From Diaporthe sp. PMI_573 (taxonomy: Eukaryota; Ascomycota; Sordariomycetes; Diaporthales; Diaporthaceae), in contig JAJTUP010000010.1 of assembly GCA_021399435.1 (NCBI GenBank), positions 1,240,001-1,304,000 on the forward strand: a stretch of DNA of 64,000 nucleotides. The letters are read 5' to 3'. The notes beneath the pieces were generated by a model that was not told the DNA's origin, ran no database searches, and was given only the letters and a program-made list of their open reading frames with translations. Positions 22,224-33,001 of this stretch are shown here, one piece after another (the first letter of the stretch is position 1; each line of letters opens with the position of its first letter). The translations under genes and the position numbers were made by a program.

Positions 22224-24908
22224 TCAGGCGACTGTTAAAGTAGCATTCACAGGCAAGTTCCCACTCGAACTGCCAACAAGAATGGTGAAGTTTCCAGGCT
22301 CAACGACATAGTTCATCTTCATGTCCCAAAGCCCCAGATCCGCCACATTCAAGTCGACGCTGATCGTCTCCGTGGCACCTGCCGCGATAGGGACCTTGGC
22401 GAAGCCCTTTAGCTGCTTGTTGGGGACAACGACTGAAGTGACATCGTCCTTGACGTAGACCTGCACGACTTCTGTCCCGTCAACAGTGCTGTTGTTTGTC
22501 ACGTCGACCGAGACTGTGATCTTGTCGGTCGCGGACGCAGTGGTGGAAGACAGAGTGACTGGCGAGTACGAGAAATTGGAGTACGACAGGCCGTAGCCAA
22601 ACTGTGGGGATTAAAGTCAGCAACTTCCTTAAAATAATGCCATAGACAAGAGGAAAAGTATTCAGCTCACATCGTATAGCGCCAAGGGCGACTGCAGCAC
22701 ATAGTTGTTGCCATACACCAAAGTCCCATTGGGGAAAATTTGTCCAGGGTTGGGATAAGCACGGGCAGAGTTGAGATGGTCATAGTAGATAGGGGTCGTT
22801 CCCACGTCGTACGGGAAAGAAACACTCAGGCGTCCACTGGGGTTGTAGTTTCCATACAGCACGTCAGCGAGAGCGTTGCCTCCCTGCTCAGAAGGGTAGA
22901 ACTGCTGCACAAGTGCAGAGGCGTTCTTGCTGATCCACGGCTCAGTGATTGGTTTTCCGGAGCTGAAAACCACCACAGTCGGCTTGCCTGTGTTGATGAT
23001 AGCCTGGACGAGCTTCGGCATGGCGCCGACGAGCTTGAAGTCGGAGACGTCAATATGCTCGCCCGTGGTGGCGTTCAGTCCGGTCCAAAGTTCGCCTTGG
23101 TCGCGGGACCAGGTTCCTACGACGACGACAGCGACGTCAGCTGCCTCGGCGGCGGCAATGGCCTCGGGAAAGCCGGACTCGTCGGTCGACCAGCGCTCGC
23201 ACCCCTGAGCATAGGTAACTGTGCCCTCGCTGACCGCATTGATTCCGTCGAGTGGCGTAACACCGCGGTAGTTGGATCTATATACGACATAATCGCCGTC
23301 TATTTAGACACTGGGTTAGTCACTGTCAAAGTCAAAGGTCTGTGTCGCCGTGTTGCGAGAAGATAAGTCTTGTCGGGAGCGTTCTTGACAGAAAAGGCCG
23401 GCTCCGCTGCAGGGATCTACTTACAGTTCATCAGCCCGTGGGCCATGGGTCCGATCACAGCCACATTGGCACTCTTGCTCAGCGGAAGAGCATTGTTGTG
23501 GTTCTCTAGCAAGACAATGGACTCGGTGTCGAGCTGGCGTGCGAGTTGCTGTGTTTCGTTGGTGTTGATGTAGTTCTCAAACTCGTTCTCTGCGACGCCT
23601 GGGAATGGGTTTTCAAACAAGCCCATCTTGAATTTAGCCCGAAGAACTCGCGACACGGCGAGGTCGACAATTGCCTCATCGAGCTTGCCAGCTTCAATCA
23701 TGTCGGGGATCTTCTGGAAGTTGTAAGACCCACCACCCATCTCCATATCGTTCCCGGACGGGAGAACGAGGGACACAACAGCCTCGGAGTCGATGGGTGA
23801 GGCTTGGCAGAGACCAAAAGCCGTGCAGACACGATCCGTGCCTCCCGCATCACTCATCACGAAGTATTCATAGCCCCTGGTGATCATCGGTCAGTTCTCA
23901 GATGATCAAGCATCGTCGGCAGAGCCACGGTTGTTCAATGTTGCTGCTTGGGCTACTTAAGCCGTCATGCCTGCAGACGAGGTCCCACAGTCATGGTCGA
24001 CAGGGAGAAACTCTAGGGGAAAAAACCTACCAGGAGTCCCGAAGAATCTCCGTCAGAATGTGGTAGTCAGCTACGGCTGGCACGCCGTCATAGCAGTGGT
24101 ATGCCGACATGATGCTCACGGCATCAGCGTCGATGATGGCCCGCTTGAAGGGAGGCAGGTAGGTTGTCCGGAGCTCTCGCTCACCTCCGTGCACGGGAGC
24201 GGTGTTGATGCCCTGCTCAGGCGTGGCAAAGGCAGCAAAGTGTTTGACCATTGCGGCGACGTTGCCGGACTGCAAACCCTTGACGTAGCTGTATCCAATT
24301 TCCCCTGCAAGGTACGGGTCCTCCCCGTATGTCTCCTCGACCCGGCCGAACCTCAGCTCACGGGCGAGATCCACCACGGGAGCGAAGATGTTGTTCACGC
24401 CCAGGGCAAGGGCTTCCTGCGCAATGGCCTTTCCCATCTTCTCGATCAGATCCGGGTTCCAGGCACAGGCAAAGGCGATCGGCGAGTTGAAGACGGTGGC
24501 ATTGACGGCCAGGAAGCCGTGGATGCCCTCAGACTGGACCCAGGCGGGAATTCCGAGGGTGGTATTCTGGGTCAGGTAATCCTGAGCAACCTTGATGCCT
24601 TCGGACAGAGTTGTCCAGTTGGCGTAGTAGCCAACGTAGAAGGCGGCGCCCCGGTACTGCATGTTCCATTCCAGGCCGCTGGCGTTGAACGTGCCATCTG
24701 TGACATTGATCCAGTTGGAGAAGTCACCCTGGAGCAGCTGGGACGCCTTGTCCTCTACTGTCATTCGGCCCAACAGGTCGGCCACCCGGTCGTCGATGGT
24801 GGCATTAGGGTTCTTGTAGACTGGTGATGTCCCATTCGACAAGGAGCCTTGTGCACAGGCGGTGCTGGCGAATGCCAGGGTGGCGAGGACGGGGGCGAAA
24901 TTCCTCAT
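22224..24908 (-). CDS. Secreted glycoside hydrolase family 3 enzyme (beta-glucosidase / oligoxyloglucan hydrolase type)
   Basis: Four exons (24908-24031, 23876-23425, 23299-22671, 22601-22224) give 778 residues. A signal peptide (MRNFAPVLATLAFASTACAQ) is followed by the GH3 barrel, with DRVADLLGRMT near residue 40, KHFAAFATPEQG, and VMSDAGG where Asp302 is the expected nucleophile. Next come the second alpha/beta domain (GGNALADVLYGNYNPSGRL) and a C-terminal fibronectin-III-like domain (FGYGLSY, then WDMKMNYVVEPGNF). The enzyme removes beta-linked sugars from the non-reducing end and would act outside the cell. It is transcribed divergently from an intracellular GH31 alpha-xylosidase. That pairing suggests xyloglucan oligosaccharides as substrate, as for fungal GH3 enzymes that release isoprimeverose. 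Beta-glucosidase or beta-xylosidase activity remains possible. A GGCTAA motif lies about 220 bp upstream. Confidence 0.9.
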
Positions 24909-26255
24909 CTTCGGATGCGAGCAGGTTGCGGAGGAGGGAAGGCCTGGTCGAGCTCAAGGTAACGCTTGTCATTGAGCGCTGGACGAGGTCGTTGATATAT
25001 ACACATAGCCTGGCTGCCCTTGGCGCCGGCATCACGGGAAGCCAGGCGAGATTTGTTGTCCTGGCACACCCACAATCGATATAGATGATTCCTCTCTCGG
25101 CGAGCTTACCATGCTCGTGGATAGCAGAGTTAGCCTCTCTCGCGCCCAAAAGGGGCGGTGATTGTGACTCGTCGAGCCTCTGTACAATCTTAGATGCAGG
25201 GTAGTATTTGGGGAAACCATGTCTCTGCGTAGATCAGGACATGGGGATTGCATCTCCTTCCCCAGTCCACCGCAAAATAGTCAAGCCTTGACGGCCCGGG
25301 CTGACCGGCCCCAAGATTCTTGACGGGATCAAGAGAGGGTAGCGCGCCTGAATCGTAGCGTCCTCACACAGATGGGTTCGGAGATGACAGCCATGCCTGG
25401 CCCCATAGTCCATCATTTTTTAAGGTTTGCCGCACGGGTTGCTTCCGCCAGGCCTGGAGGGAACAGTCCGAGCGAGGAAGAAGCTCCAGCACGGCATGGC
25501 CCGAACCCCTCAGCAGCCGACATCATCAGTGTGGGCCTGTCTGTTCATCCGAACGATGCCTGCATGCCTGGAAGGCTGGAGGGGAGAAGCCTGGAGGTTG
25601 AGTGGGGTGTGCGCTTTGCCCCTTGGAGTCGACGTCGAATTTGACTCGTGGAAAAAGGAGGCTCAAGGTGAGGGGATCGTGGCGGCGCTGGTGGCCGTTG
25701 GGGAAGCCCAAGAAGCTTAGTCGAAGGGAATTGGAGCTTTGGCGGCCAAACACTGTCCCGGCCACCGAGCTGCCGCCCATTTCAGGCTAGAATCCTCCCT
25801 GGAAAAGCCCGTGGGTTGCTGGAAACCTGGGGGTTTCCTGGGGTTGCGGGAGCGGGCAAAGCACACCCGTCGGGTATCTGGACCAAACCAAGCTCGGGAA
25901 TAGGGAGGGAGCATCAACAACTGTCCACGCCCCAACTCGTCCCGCACCGGCCCAGTCACACATATGCACGGCACCTGATGATCTGAGGGCCTCAAGACCT
26001 GTTGCCGAAGATCTGCCATTGGTAAACCCACCGTAAACCGTCCTGAACTGGCCATCGCCTGGACCGGCCCGTCTTGCCGTCCCATTCACATGCTGCAGTT
26101 GTTTGTTGGATCTCAACATGCCACCTCCCTGCCCCCTCTCGTGCTATTGCACAAATAATCCTCAAAGATGAGGAGAAATTGTTTCTCGCCATTCTCGTAA
26201 TAGACCTGTTCTGGAGTAAACACACACACACACACACACACCACACAGTCTCATC
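24909..26255. promoter_or_regulatory. Divergent promoter region of GH3 and GH31 genes
   Basis: This 1.35-kb stretch separates two start codons that face away from each other, and no gene is seen in it. GGCTAA on the minus strand (25130-25135) and GGCTAG on the plus strand (25785-25790) match the GGCTAR core bound by fungal xylanase regulators (XlnR/Xyr1). Short motifs of this kind occur by chance, so binding is inference. Confidence 0.4.
26221..26247 (+). repeat. (CA)n microsatellite just upstream of the GH31 start
   Basis: About 13 CA units with one break end 9 bases before the ATG at 26256, so the tract would lie in the 5' leader. Confidence 0.9.
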
Positions 26256-28654
26256 ATGAAGTTCCGCGATGGAATGTGGCTGACAGCCGAGGGGATGAGG
26301 GTCGAGTACGCAGAGGAGGTGTACAACATCAAAAAGACAGGGCGGGGCTTGAGCCTGTTATGCCCCACCAAGAAGATCAAGTCTCGCGGGGACACTCTCA
26401 ACCTGAGCACGTTGACAATTGTATGTCGTGGTAGACACGCGGGCCAGTCCGACGGACAAGAACAAACCAGCTGAAATCCACGCAGGACGTTGAAGCCCAG
26501 AGCGACGGCATCATATCCGTCGAGACCACTCACTGGGATGGGGCCATCAACAGGGGACCTCACTTTGATCTGTACCCTGGTGGCAAGCCCGAGGCTGAAC
26601 TACAGGTTGCCGAAGGGAGCAAAGGCACGACATTGACCTCGGGCTCCCTCGCGGCCACCATCAAGCCGGGGACGTTTGACATCAGCTTCGATGCCGCAGA
26701 CGGCTCCAAGCACCTCACCTCCCTCCTGAACAGGAGCGTTGGTCTGGCCTACAGCCCAGCTCCCAGCAACCCCTTGCAGACCGGTGACATGCGAGACTTT
26801 CAGCACTACATCTTCACCCAGACGTCCTTGTCAGTGGGTGAGTCTGTCCATGGCCTCGGCGAGAGGTTCGGGGCGTTCAACAAGCTGGGCCAGTCCATCA
26901 CGCTGTGGAATGCCGACGGCGGGACGTCCAGCGACCAGGCCTATAAGAACGTCTCCTTCTGGTTGAGCAACCGCGGGTATGGCGTCTTCATCGACCATGC
27001 GGGCAAGGTCGAGCTGGAGGTCGGAAGCGAGCGCTGCGCCCGCGTGCAGACGAGCGTCCAGGGCCAGAGGCTCAAGTGGTACATCATCCACGGCAGGACG
27101 CCCAAGGAGGTGCTCCGGCGGTATTCCACCCTGACGGGCCGGCCGGGCAACGTCCCGTCGTGGAGCTTCGGCCTGTGGCTGAGCACGAGCTTCACGACCA
27201 ACTACGACGAGGCGACGGTCAACTCGTTCCTCGAGGGCATGAAGGAGCGCGACATCTCCGTCGACGTCTTCCACTACGACTGCTTCTGGATGCCCGCCTT
27301 CAAGTGGACCGACTTTGTCTTTGACTCGGAGCGATTTCCGGACCCAAAGGCCCAGATCGGCCGGCTCAAGGCCTCGGGACTGGTCAAGAAGGTGTGCGTC
27401 TGGATCAACCCGTACATCGCGCAGCACGGCGAGGCGTTCCGCGAGGGCGCGGAGAAGGGGTACTTTCTCAAGCGGAAGAACGGCGACATCTGGCAGTGGG
27501 ACCTGTGGCAGGCCGGCATGGCCCTCGTCGACTTCACCAACCCGGCCGCGTGCGAGTGGTACGTCGGCTGCCTGAACAAGCTCTTCGACCAGGGCGTCGA
27601 CGCCATCAAGACCGACTTTGGCGAGCGCATCCCCTCGCGCGACGTCGCGTGGCACGACGCCTCGGTGGACCCGGAGAAGATGCACAACTTCTACGCCTTC
27701 CTGTACAACAAGGTCGTCTACGAGGCGCTGCAGGCCCGGTACGGCGCCGACCAGGCGGTGCTTTTCGCGCGGGCCGCCTGCGCGGGGACGCAGCGCTTCC
27801 CCCTGCAGTGGGGCGGCGACTGCGAGTCAACGCCCGAGGCCATGGCCGAGTCCGTCCGTGGCGGGCTTGGGCTGGGCCTGGGCGGCTTCGCCTTCTGGAG
27901 CGTCGACATCGGCGGCTTCGAAGGGTACCCGCCCGCCTGGGTGTACAAGCGCTGGGTCGCCTTTGGCCTGCTGTGCAGCCACTCGCGCCTGCACGGAAGC
28001 AGCTCCTACCGCGTGCCCTGGACCATCGACGACGACGACAGGGGCGAGGAGGGCTGCACCAGGACGCTGGCCAGGTGGACCGCCTTAAAGAACAGGCTGA
28101 TGCCGTACCTCTACGCCCAGGCCGCAAAGGCCATCGACGGCGGCCTGCCCCTGAGCCTGCGGGCCATGTGCCTCGAGTTCCCCGAAGACCCGACCTCCTG
28201 GTACCTGGACAGGCAGTTCATGGTCGGCGAGAACCTGCTGGCGGCGCCCATCTTTGATGAGAGCGGCGAGGTCGAGTTCTACCTCCCCAAAGGCAAGTGG
28301 ACGTCCTTCTTCACCAATGAGACGCGGACCGGGCCTGGCTGGTTCCGGGAGAAGCATGGCTTCGGCACACTGCCGCTGTACGTCAGGGAGAATTCGATCT
28401 TGCTGCTCGGCAAGCAGGGAGTGAGGGGCGCCGTCTACGACTATGCTGAGGACTTGGAAGTCTGCTTGTACGGCGTCAGTGAGGGTACCACGGCCACGCT
28501 ATTGGACAACGAGGGCAAGGAGCTAGGTACGATAGGAGTGGCAGCCGATGGGAAGTTGCAAGGCGAGGGAATTCTCAAGGGAAAACCGACTGTCAGCAAG
28601 GACGGGAGGCAGATTGACGAGTCTGCGAGCAAGGGTGTTCAACTGCTCACATAG
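26256..28654 (+). CDS. GH31 alpha-xylosidase, intracellular
   Basis: Two exons (26256-26420 and 26486-28654) give 777 residues. The intron has a GTATGT donor and CGCAG acceptor. The protein lacks a signal peptide. The nucleophile block reads KTDFGERIP (Asp432), the form typical of alpha-xylosidases such as bacterial YicI (772 residues), rather than the WxDMNE type of alpha-glucosidases. The acid/base block is WGGDCES (Asp500). Other family blocks are HGLGERF, PSWSFGLWLSTSF and DCFWMPAF. It should cleave alpha-1,6-linked xylose from xyloglucan oligosaccharides or isoprimeverose inside the cell. It shares a promoter region with the secreted GH3 gene, which would supply such fragments. Family and likely specificity are well supported. 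The exact natural substrate is inferred. Confidence 0.93.
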
Positions 28655-29007
28655 GAGGCATATATGCACAGAGCAGAATTCAAACGCATGGGACCTGGAT
28701 CCCCGATCAGCACAGCATAGGTGTCTTCACACTTTTTGGGTATTCTAACAATTCTGTTGGCGCGGCCCTTGTACACAAACTTGACTCATCTCACAAATCT
28801 TCGCAGATGTCATCCTGTGTCTCTAAACGATTGTTCCCACAACAAGTGAGTCTTGTAACGATAGACTGCGCAGCTAAACCCAACAAGAGACTCCAGGGTG
28901 ACATACCAATCTTGTTCCTTCTGCCCGCCTCAACGCCTTGGGTGTTCTAATACTGCCCCTTCCCAAATTCAAACAAGGCAACCAGATATCCTACAAAGAC
29001 GCCGCGC
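28655..29007. other. 3' spacer between convergent genes
   Basis: The GH31 (plus) and deaminase (minus) genes end toward each other. No gene is seen. Confidence 0.5.
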
Positions 29008-30303
29008 CTAGTAAACACCAACCTGCCTAGCGTTCTGCACTTCGGGGTTGGGGGTCAAACGCCTGTTTGCGAAGCCAGGGTCCGGAAGGCGGTCCGCCAT
29101 CCTGTCTGGTACCAGGTCGAAATCAGGAGACACAGACCGCACAGGGTACTCGTTTGCCGGCGAGGAAGCACGCAGCAGTCTTGATGTCGTGGGTTGAGGG
29201 CTGAGAATTGTCGGGGACGATTCTTTGGGCGAAAGAGGAGGTGAGACCTCGTCGATGACGGTAGTGGGGATTGGCTGGGCGGAGATGGGCTTGAAGCTTT
29301 TGACATTGGGGCCGGTACGGATCGATGAAGGGAGGATCTGCTCGAAGCCTTGGCTGGTGGCCACCTTCTCTATGGATTTGAAGTACTGCATGCCACGGCG
29401 CATTTTAGCCGCAGGTCATATCAGTGGGGGGGAGGGCATGGAACCAGATGGTGGCACGAAGCTTACCTTGACGGTCTTCACTTGTAACTCCAATGTAGCG
29501 TCCTCGTCACACACAATCATTGGGTGAGGGTGGAGCTGCAGGCTCGACAGCGTCCACATGTGGTTCACCCCTTGTTCGATGCACTTCTGCAGCGCAAGGG
29601 CCTTTCTCGAGCCGAGGATGATGGCAACAACTTCCCGCGCCTCGAGCACCGTCTGCACGCCCACAGTCAGTGCCATCTTGGGCACCTTCTCGAGATCATT
29701 GTCGAAGAAGCGCGAATTTGCCAGGATCGTGTCGTAGGCCAGTGTCTTGACGCGTGTGCGGGACGCCAAGCTGGAGCCGGGCTCGTTGAAGGCGATGTGG
29801 CCATCCTCGCCTATGCCGGCGAGGAAGAGGTCGATGCCGCCCACGCTCTTGATCTTGGCCTCGTACTCGATACACTCGGCCTCAAGGCTGGGAGCATTCC
29901 CATTGAGGATGTTGACATTCTCAGGCTTGATGTTCACATGCTGGAAGAAGTTCTTCCACATAAAGGAGTGATAGCTTTCTGGGTGGTCACGGGGGATGCC
30001 GATGTACTCGTCCATGTTGAAAGTTACGATGTTCTCAAAAGATATCTATATTATTTACCTCATCAGCCTCGATGTACATGTACACCTTCTGCGTGTACCA
30101 AGGTAAATGCCAGATGTGCTTACCTCGCCAGCCTTGTACTTCTCAACCAGAACCTTGTAGACGCCGAGGGGACTCGAACCGGTGGGAAGACCAAGGACAA
30201 ATGGATGAGAAGGGGTTGGGCTGAAATGCTTGATGCGATCAACGACATAATTAGCCACGTAGACGCTGGCCTGCTCGGCGTCATCGCGGATGATGAATCT
30301 CAT
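29008..30303 (-). CDS. dam1: Glucosamine-6-phosphate deaminase with long C-terminal extension
   Basis: Three exons (30303-30124, 30045-29467, 29385-29008) give 378 residues. The enzyme converts glucosamine-6-phosphate to fructose-6-phosphate and ammonia, the last step of GlcNAc catabolism, in the cytosol. Signatures are [11 protein letters not shown] (phosphate site), FNMDEYIGI with the catalytic Asp-Glu region, [20 protein letters not shown] with catalytic Asp and His, and [12 protein letters not shown]. The core ends near residue 265 ([14 protein letters not shown]). About 110 Ser/Pro-rich residues follow that bacterial NagB (about 266 residues) lacks; they are encoded mostly by the last exon. 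The gene lies at one end of the GlcNAc cluster, divergent from the kinase gene. Confidence 0.94.
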
Positions 30304-33001
30304 CTTGGAGACAAAGGTATGGTGATAGGGGGAATTAACAAGAAAGAGCCAAGAATCTCAGTCTCCTGGCTAGCTTGGATGCTTGGTGTAGTGTTATCTC
30401 CTCTTGGTTGGAGATTATGAGGCTTAGTCCGAAGAGGTTGCTTCACTTGAATTCTGGTAGGGCTTGGTAATGACAGAAAGGAAACATGAGAGAGGGAGAA
30501 TTTACTGCCACCTACGATTGGGACCAGGCTTGATAAGTCCTGTGGCAAGGGACCAGCAATGCAGTGACCTCAGTGCTCACTCGGGTAGGCTGACGGGTCT
30601 CCGGCCGGCACACCACCGGAGTGGTGTACACTGTCAACGCCAGCAAGGCATGAGAGAGGTGGCCGACTGCCGGCAACGAGGAGCATGTTGTGAAGCAACA
30701 TGATGGAACGTTCACTGTGGTGATGGGGCAAAAGCCTCCACCGTGTGAAGTCTATCAGACGGGAACGGTGTGGTGCCCGGTTGTGCCAAAACCCTTCCAG
30801 GCCTAGCCTCAGGTTGTAGCCTCCCACATGGATGGGGGCATGTGCCACCGTTTCGGGCTGGGGATGGCCCTGGACGCATCAAGTGACGTCCTCGGTTCTG
30901 CGCCGGCCGCTGTCAGACGGTTAGCCTCGTGCCCAGGGAGCTATGGAGCTCTGGCCCGACCAGAGCTTGGGAATGTAGACACCCTCGGGAGACCAGCCTC
31001 AATCTCAATGGCGGATCTGCGAATGGGATTACGACATTGGCTCTCACAGCAGAGACGGCCGGGGACGCAGTAGAGACACGACATATGTGTCAGGCGCGAC
31101 ATGGGAGATGTGCTCGCTTGGCACGGCGAGTAAGTCCCGGTTGAGTCTTTAGGAGCCGCGTGGGAGTGGGTGTTGGGCGCTGGGTGGGTGTGATTGGAGC
31201 CGTCGGTTGCCGTTGGCTGTTACATGGTAGGAGCCGGGAGATAACAGCGACAGGAGAGTGTTATCGAGAGCTCCGATTGACGGGCCGAATGTTGGATGCC
31301 GCAATCTGTACTCTGTACCGTGGATGGCTTGCCAGGTAGGCGTGGAGTAGAGGTAACGAGTGATGAGCCAGGGTTATTACCGTGCCGGATGGAACTTTGC
31401 AATGGGGAAAAAAGGACGCCCGAGCCCGCGAATGATGCTATGTGCAGCCAAATGGCCAGCCATATTTCGTGCCACTTTTTATTTTTTTATTTTTTTTACG
31501 GATCCGGCTTGGCTGGCTCTCGAGACCATCAAATTGCCCATCTCAATCTCGTAACATGTACAGGAAGCCATATCGAGATACCAAGGGGGGGAAGGACGAT
31601 GACGTCGAGGGGGTTAGGGCAGACGTTGGCCTGCAGAAGCTTAGCTTGGGGGGGGGGGTGCAGAAGCAGGGGTTACATGATTTGTGCCGCTGCAACGTCA
31701 GATGTAAGTAGACTACCAGACTACATGAAGACAAGCAATTAACCCTCATTTCCGTGCACATATCTTGAATCGGCATTGATAGACGAGGACAGGTCGATAA
31801 CGAGTGACGACCAAGCCTTGCCGGTAGTGCTCGAGCAGTGGTTCTCATGCCAAGGCGCCGATCAAGCTTGACTGGACTTTTGGATTCTCTGGACTTCTGC
31901 TTCTGGACCCTCGACCGTCGGGCAACGTTACGTCGTCCCAACAGCCTTCACACAAACACAACACAACACAAGGCGCAACCCGTCCCATATCCACATCCAC
32001 ATTGCCACTCCTGCGGGCCGGCCGCTCTCAGGATGTTCCCGACCTTTTGCTAGCATGTTTCTGGCATGGACCCAACAATCGCCCGAATCAGTAATCCTCT
32101 GTGGGCGAACCACCCGAGCGGGATGGGGCTGTGAGGCACTGCCCTCTCCAGCCGGCGCCGGTCGTGTGCTCCTTCTCTCGTTATGCTTGTCATGCCAGCA
32201 ACAGCCGAGTAATAACATCAAGTCAACCGTGACTCTGCTGCGAGCCTGTTGGCCCAATCAATCAATCAGTCCACCCAACCAGGACCACCACCGCAACCGC
32301 AACCGCAACCTCAACCTCAACCGACCACTACCATCCATCCATTTCAGCCAGCCATCCGTCCATCGATCGTTTCATCAGCCTGCCCCGTTTCTTTCCTCGT
32401 CCCTGCATCTCTGCACCTGCATTCGCCTTTAGTCATCCGTCCTCCCACCCTGCCACCCCACACTACGAGAACCTCCCCTGCTCTTGATTGGGCCTGACTC
32501 TCGTGTCTCTCTCCCTCTCTCCCTCTGTTCCTCTGTTTCGTTTCACCCGGCCCAGTTCTAGAGACTCCATGTGGGCGTGACGGGCTATATTTGCCGTTTT
32601 CCCAGACCATTTTACGTATGGTTTAGCCTTCCCTGCCCGGCACACCCCCCCCCCCACCTTTACTATTTACTACGTTCTGGATCGATACGAAGTGACCGCA
32701 ACTGCAACCGTCTCCGCGGTCAGCCTTTTCCACTCCTACCGGGTCTTTCTCCCGTGGGTGTGCATGTGTGTGTGTGCCGTGTGTAGTGTGGTAGCGGTGA
32801 CACCGACGGCCTGCCTGTCTCTTGCATATAATAGTTGCTGTGCCTGATAAGGCGACTTGACCAGCTTTGAATCCCTTCGACATCCTTCTCGCCCCGTTTG
32901 GTCCCAATGACTTGATTTACACGTCTTGAGGAACAATCTCTACCCTTTCCTTTCACATTTCCAGGGTTAGCCGCTCGTTTTACTCTTTTATTCCCGCTGC
33001 A
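30304..33001. promoter_or_regulatory. Long divergent intergenic region between deaminase and kinase genes
   Basis: This stretch of 2.7 kb has no supported gene. It contains T-rich (near 31479-31499), G-run (near 31650) and C-run (near 32645) tracts, a CCGCAA/CCTCAA hexamer repeat (32291-32322) and long CT-rich stretches typical of fungal 5' leaders (32500-32560). As the region between two divergent cluster genes it probably carries their control elements, but I cannot name a RON1 site. Confidence 0.4.
32291..32322 (+). repeat. CCGCAA / CCTCAA hexamer tandem repeat
   Basis: About five hexamer units lie in the 5' region of the kinase gene: three CCGCAA-type followed by two CCTCAA-type. Confidence 0.8.

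Noticed and set aside
26831..27685. 284-codon minus-strand ORF opposite the GH31 gene
   Set aside because: Antisense shadow of a highly conserved enzyme. Composition follows the complement of GC-rich codons.
27394..28257. Long plus-strand ORF of 287 codons inside the GH31 gene
   Set aside because: It is an out-of-frame shadow of the alpha-xylosidase in GC-rich sequence. Its Arg/Gly/Ala-rich make-up has no domain.
30304..33001. A missing GlcNAc transporter gene in the long gap of the cluster
   Set aside because: No frame in the gap has the repeated hydrophobic helices of an MFS transporter.
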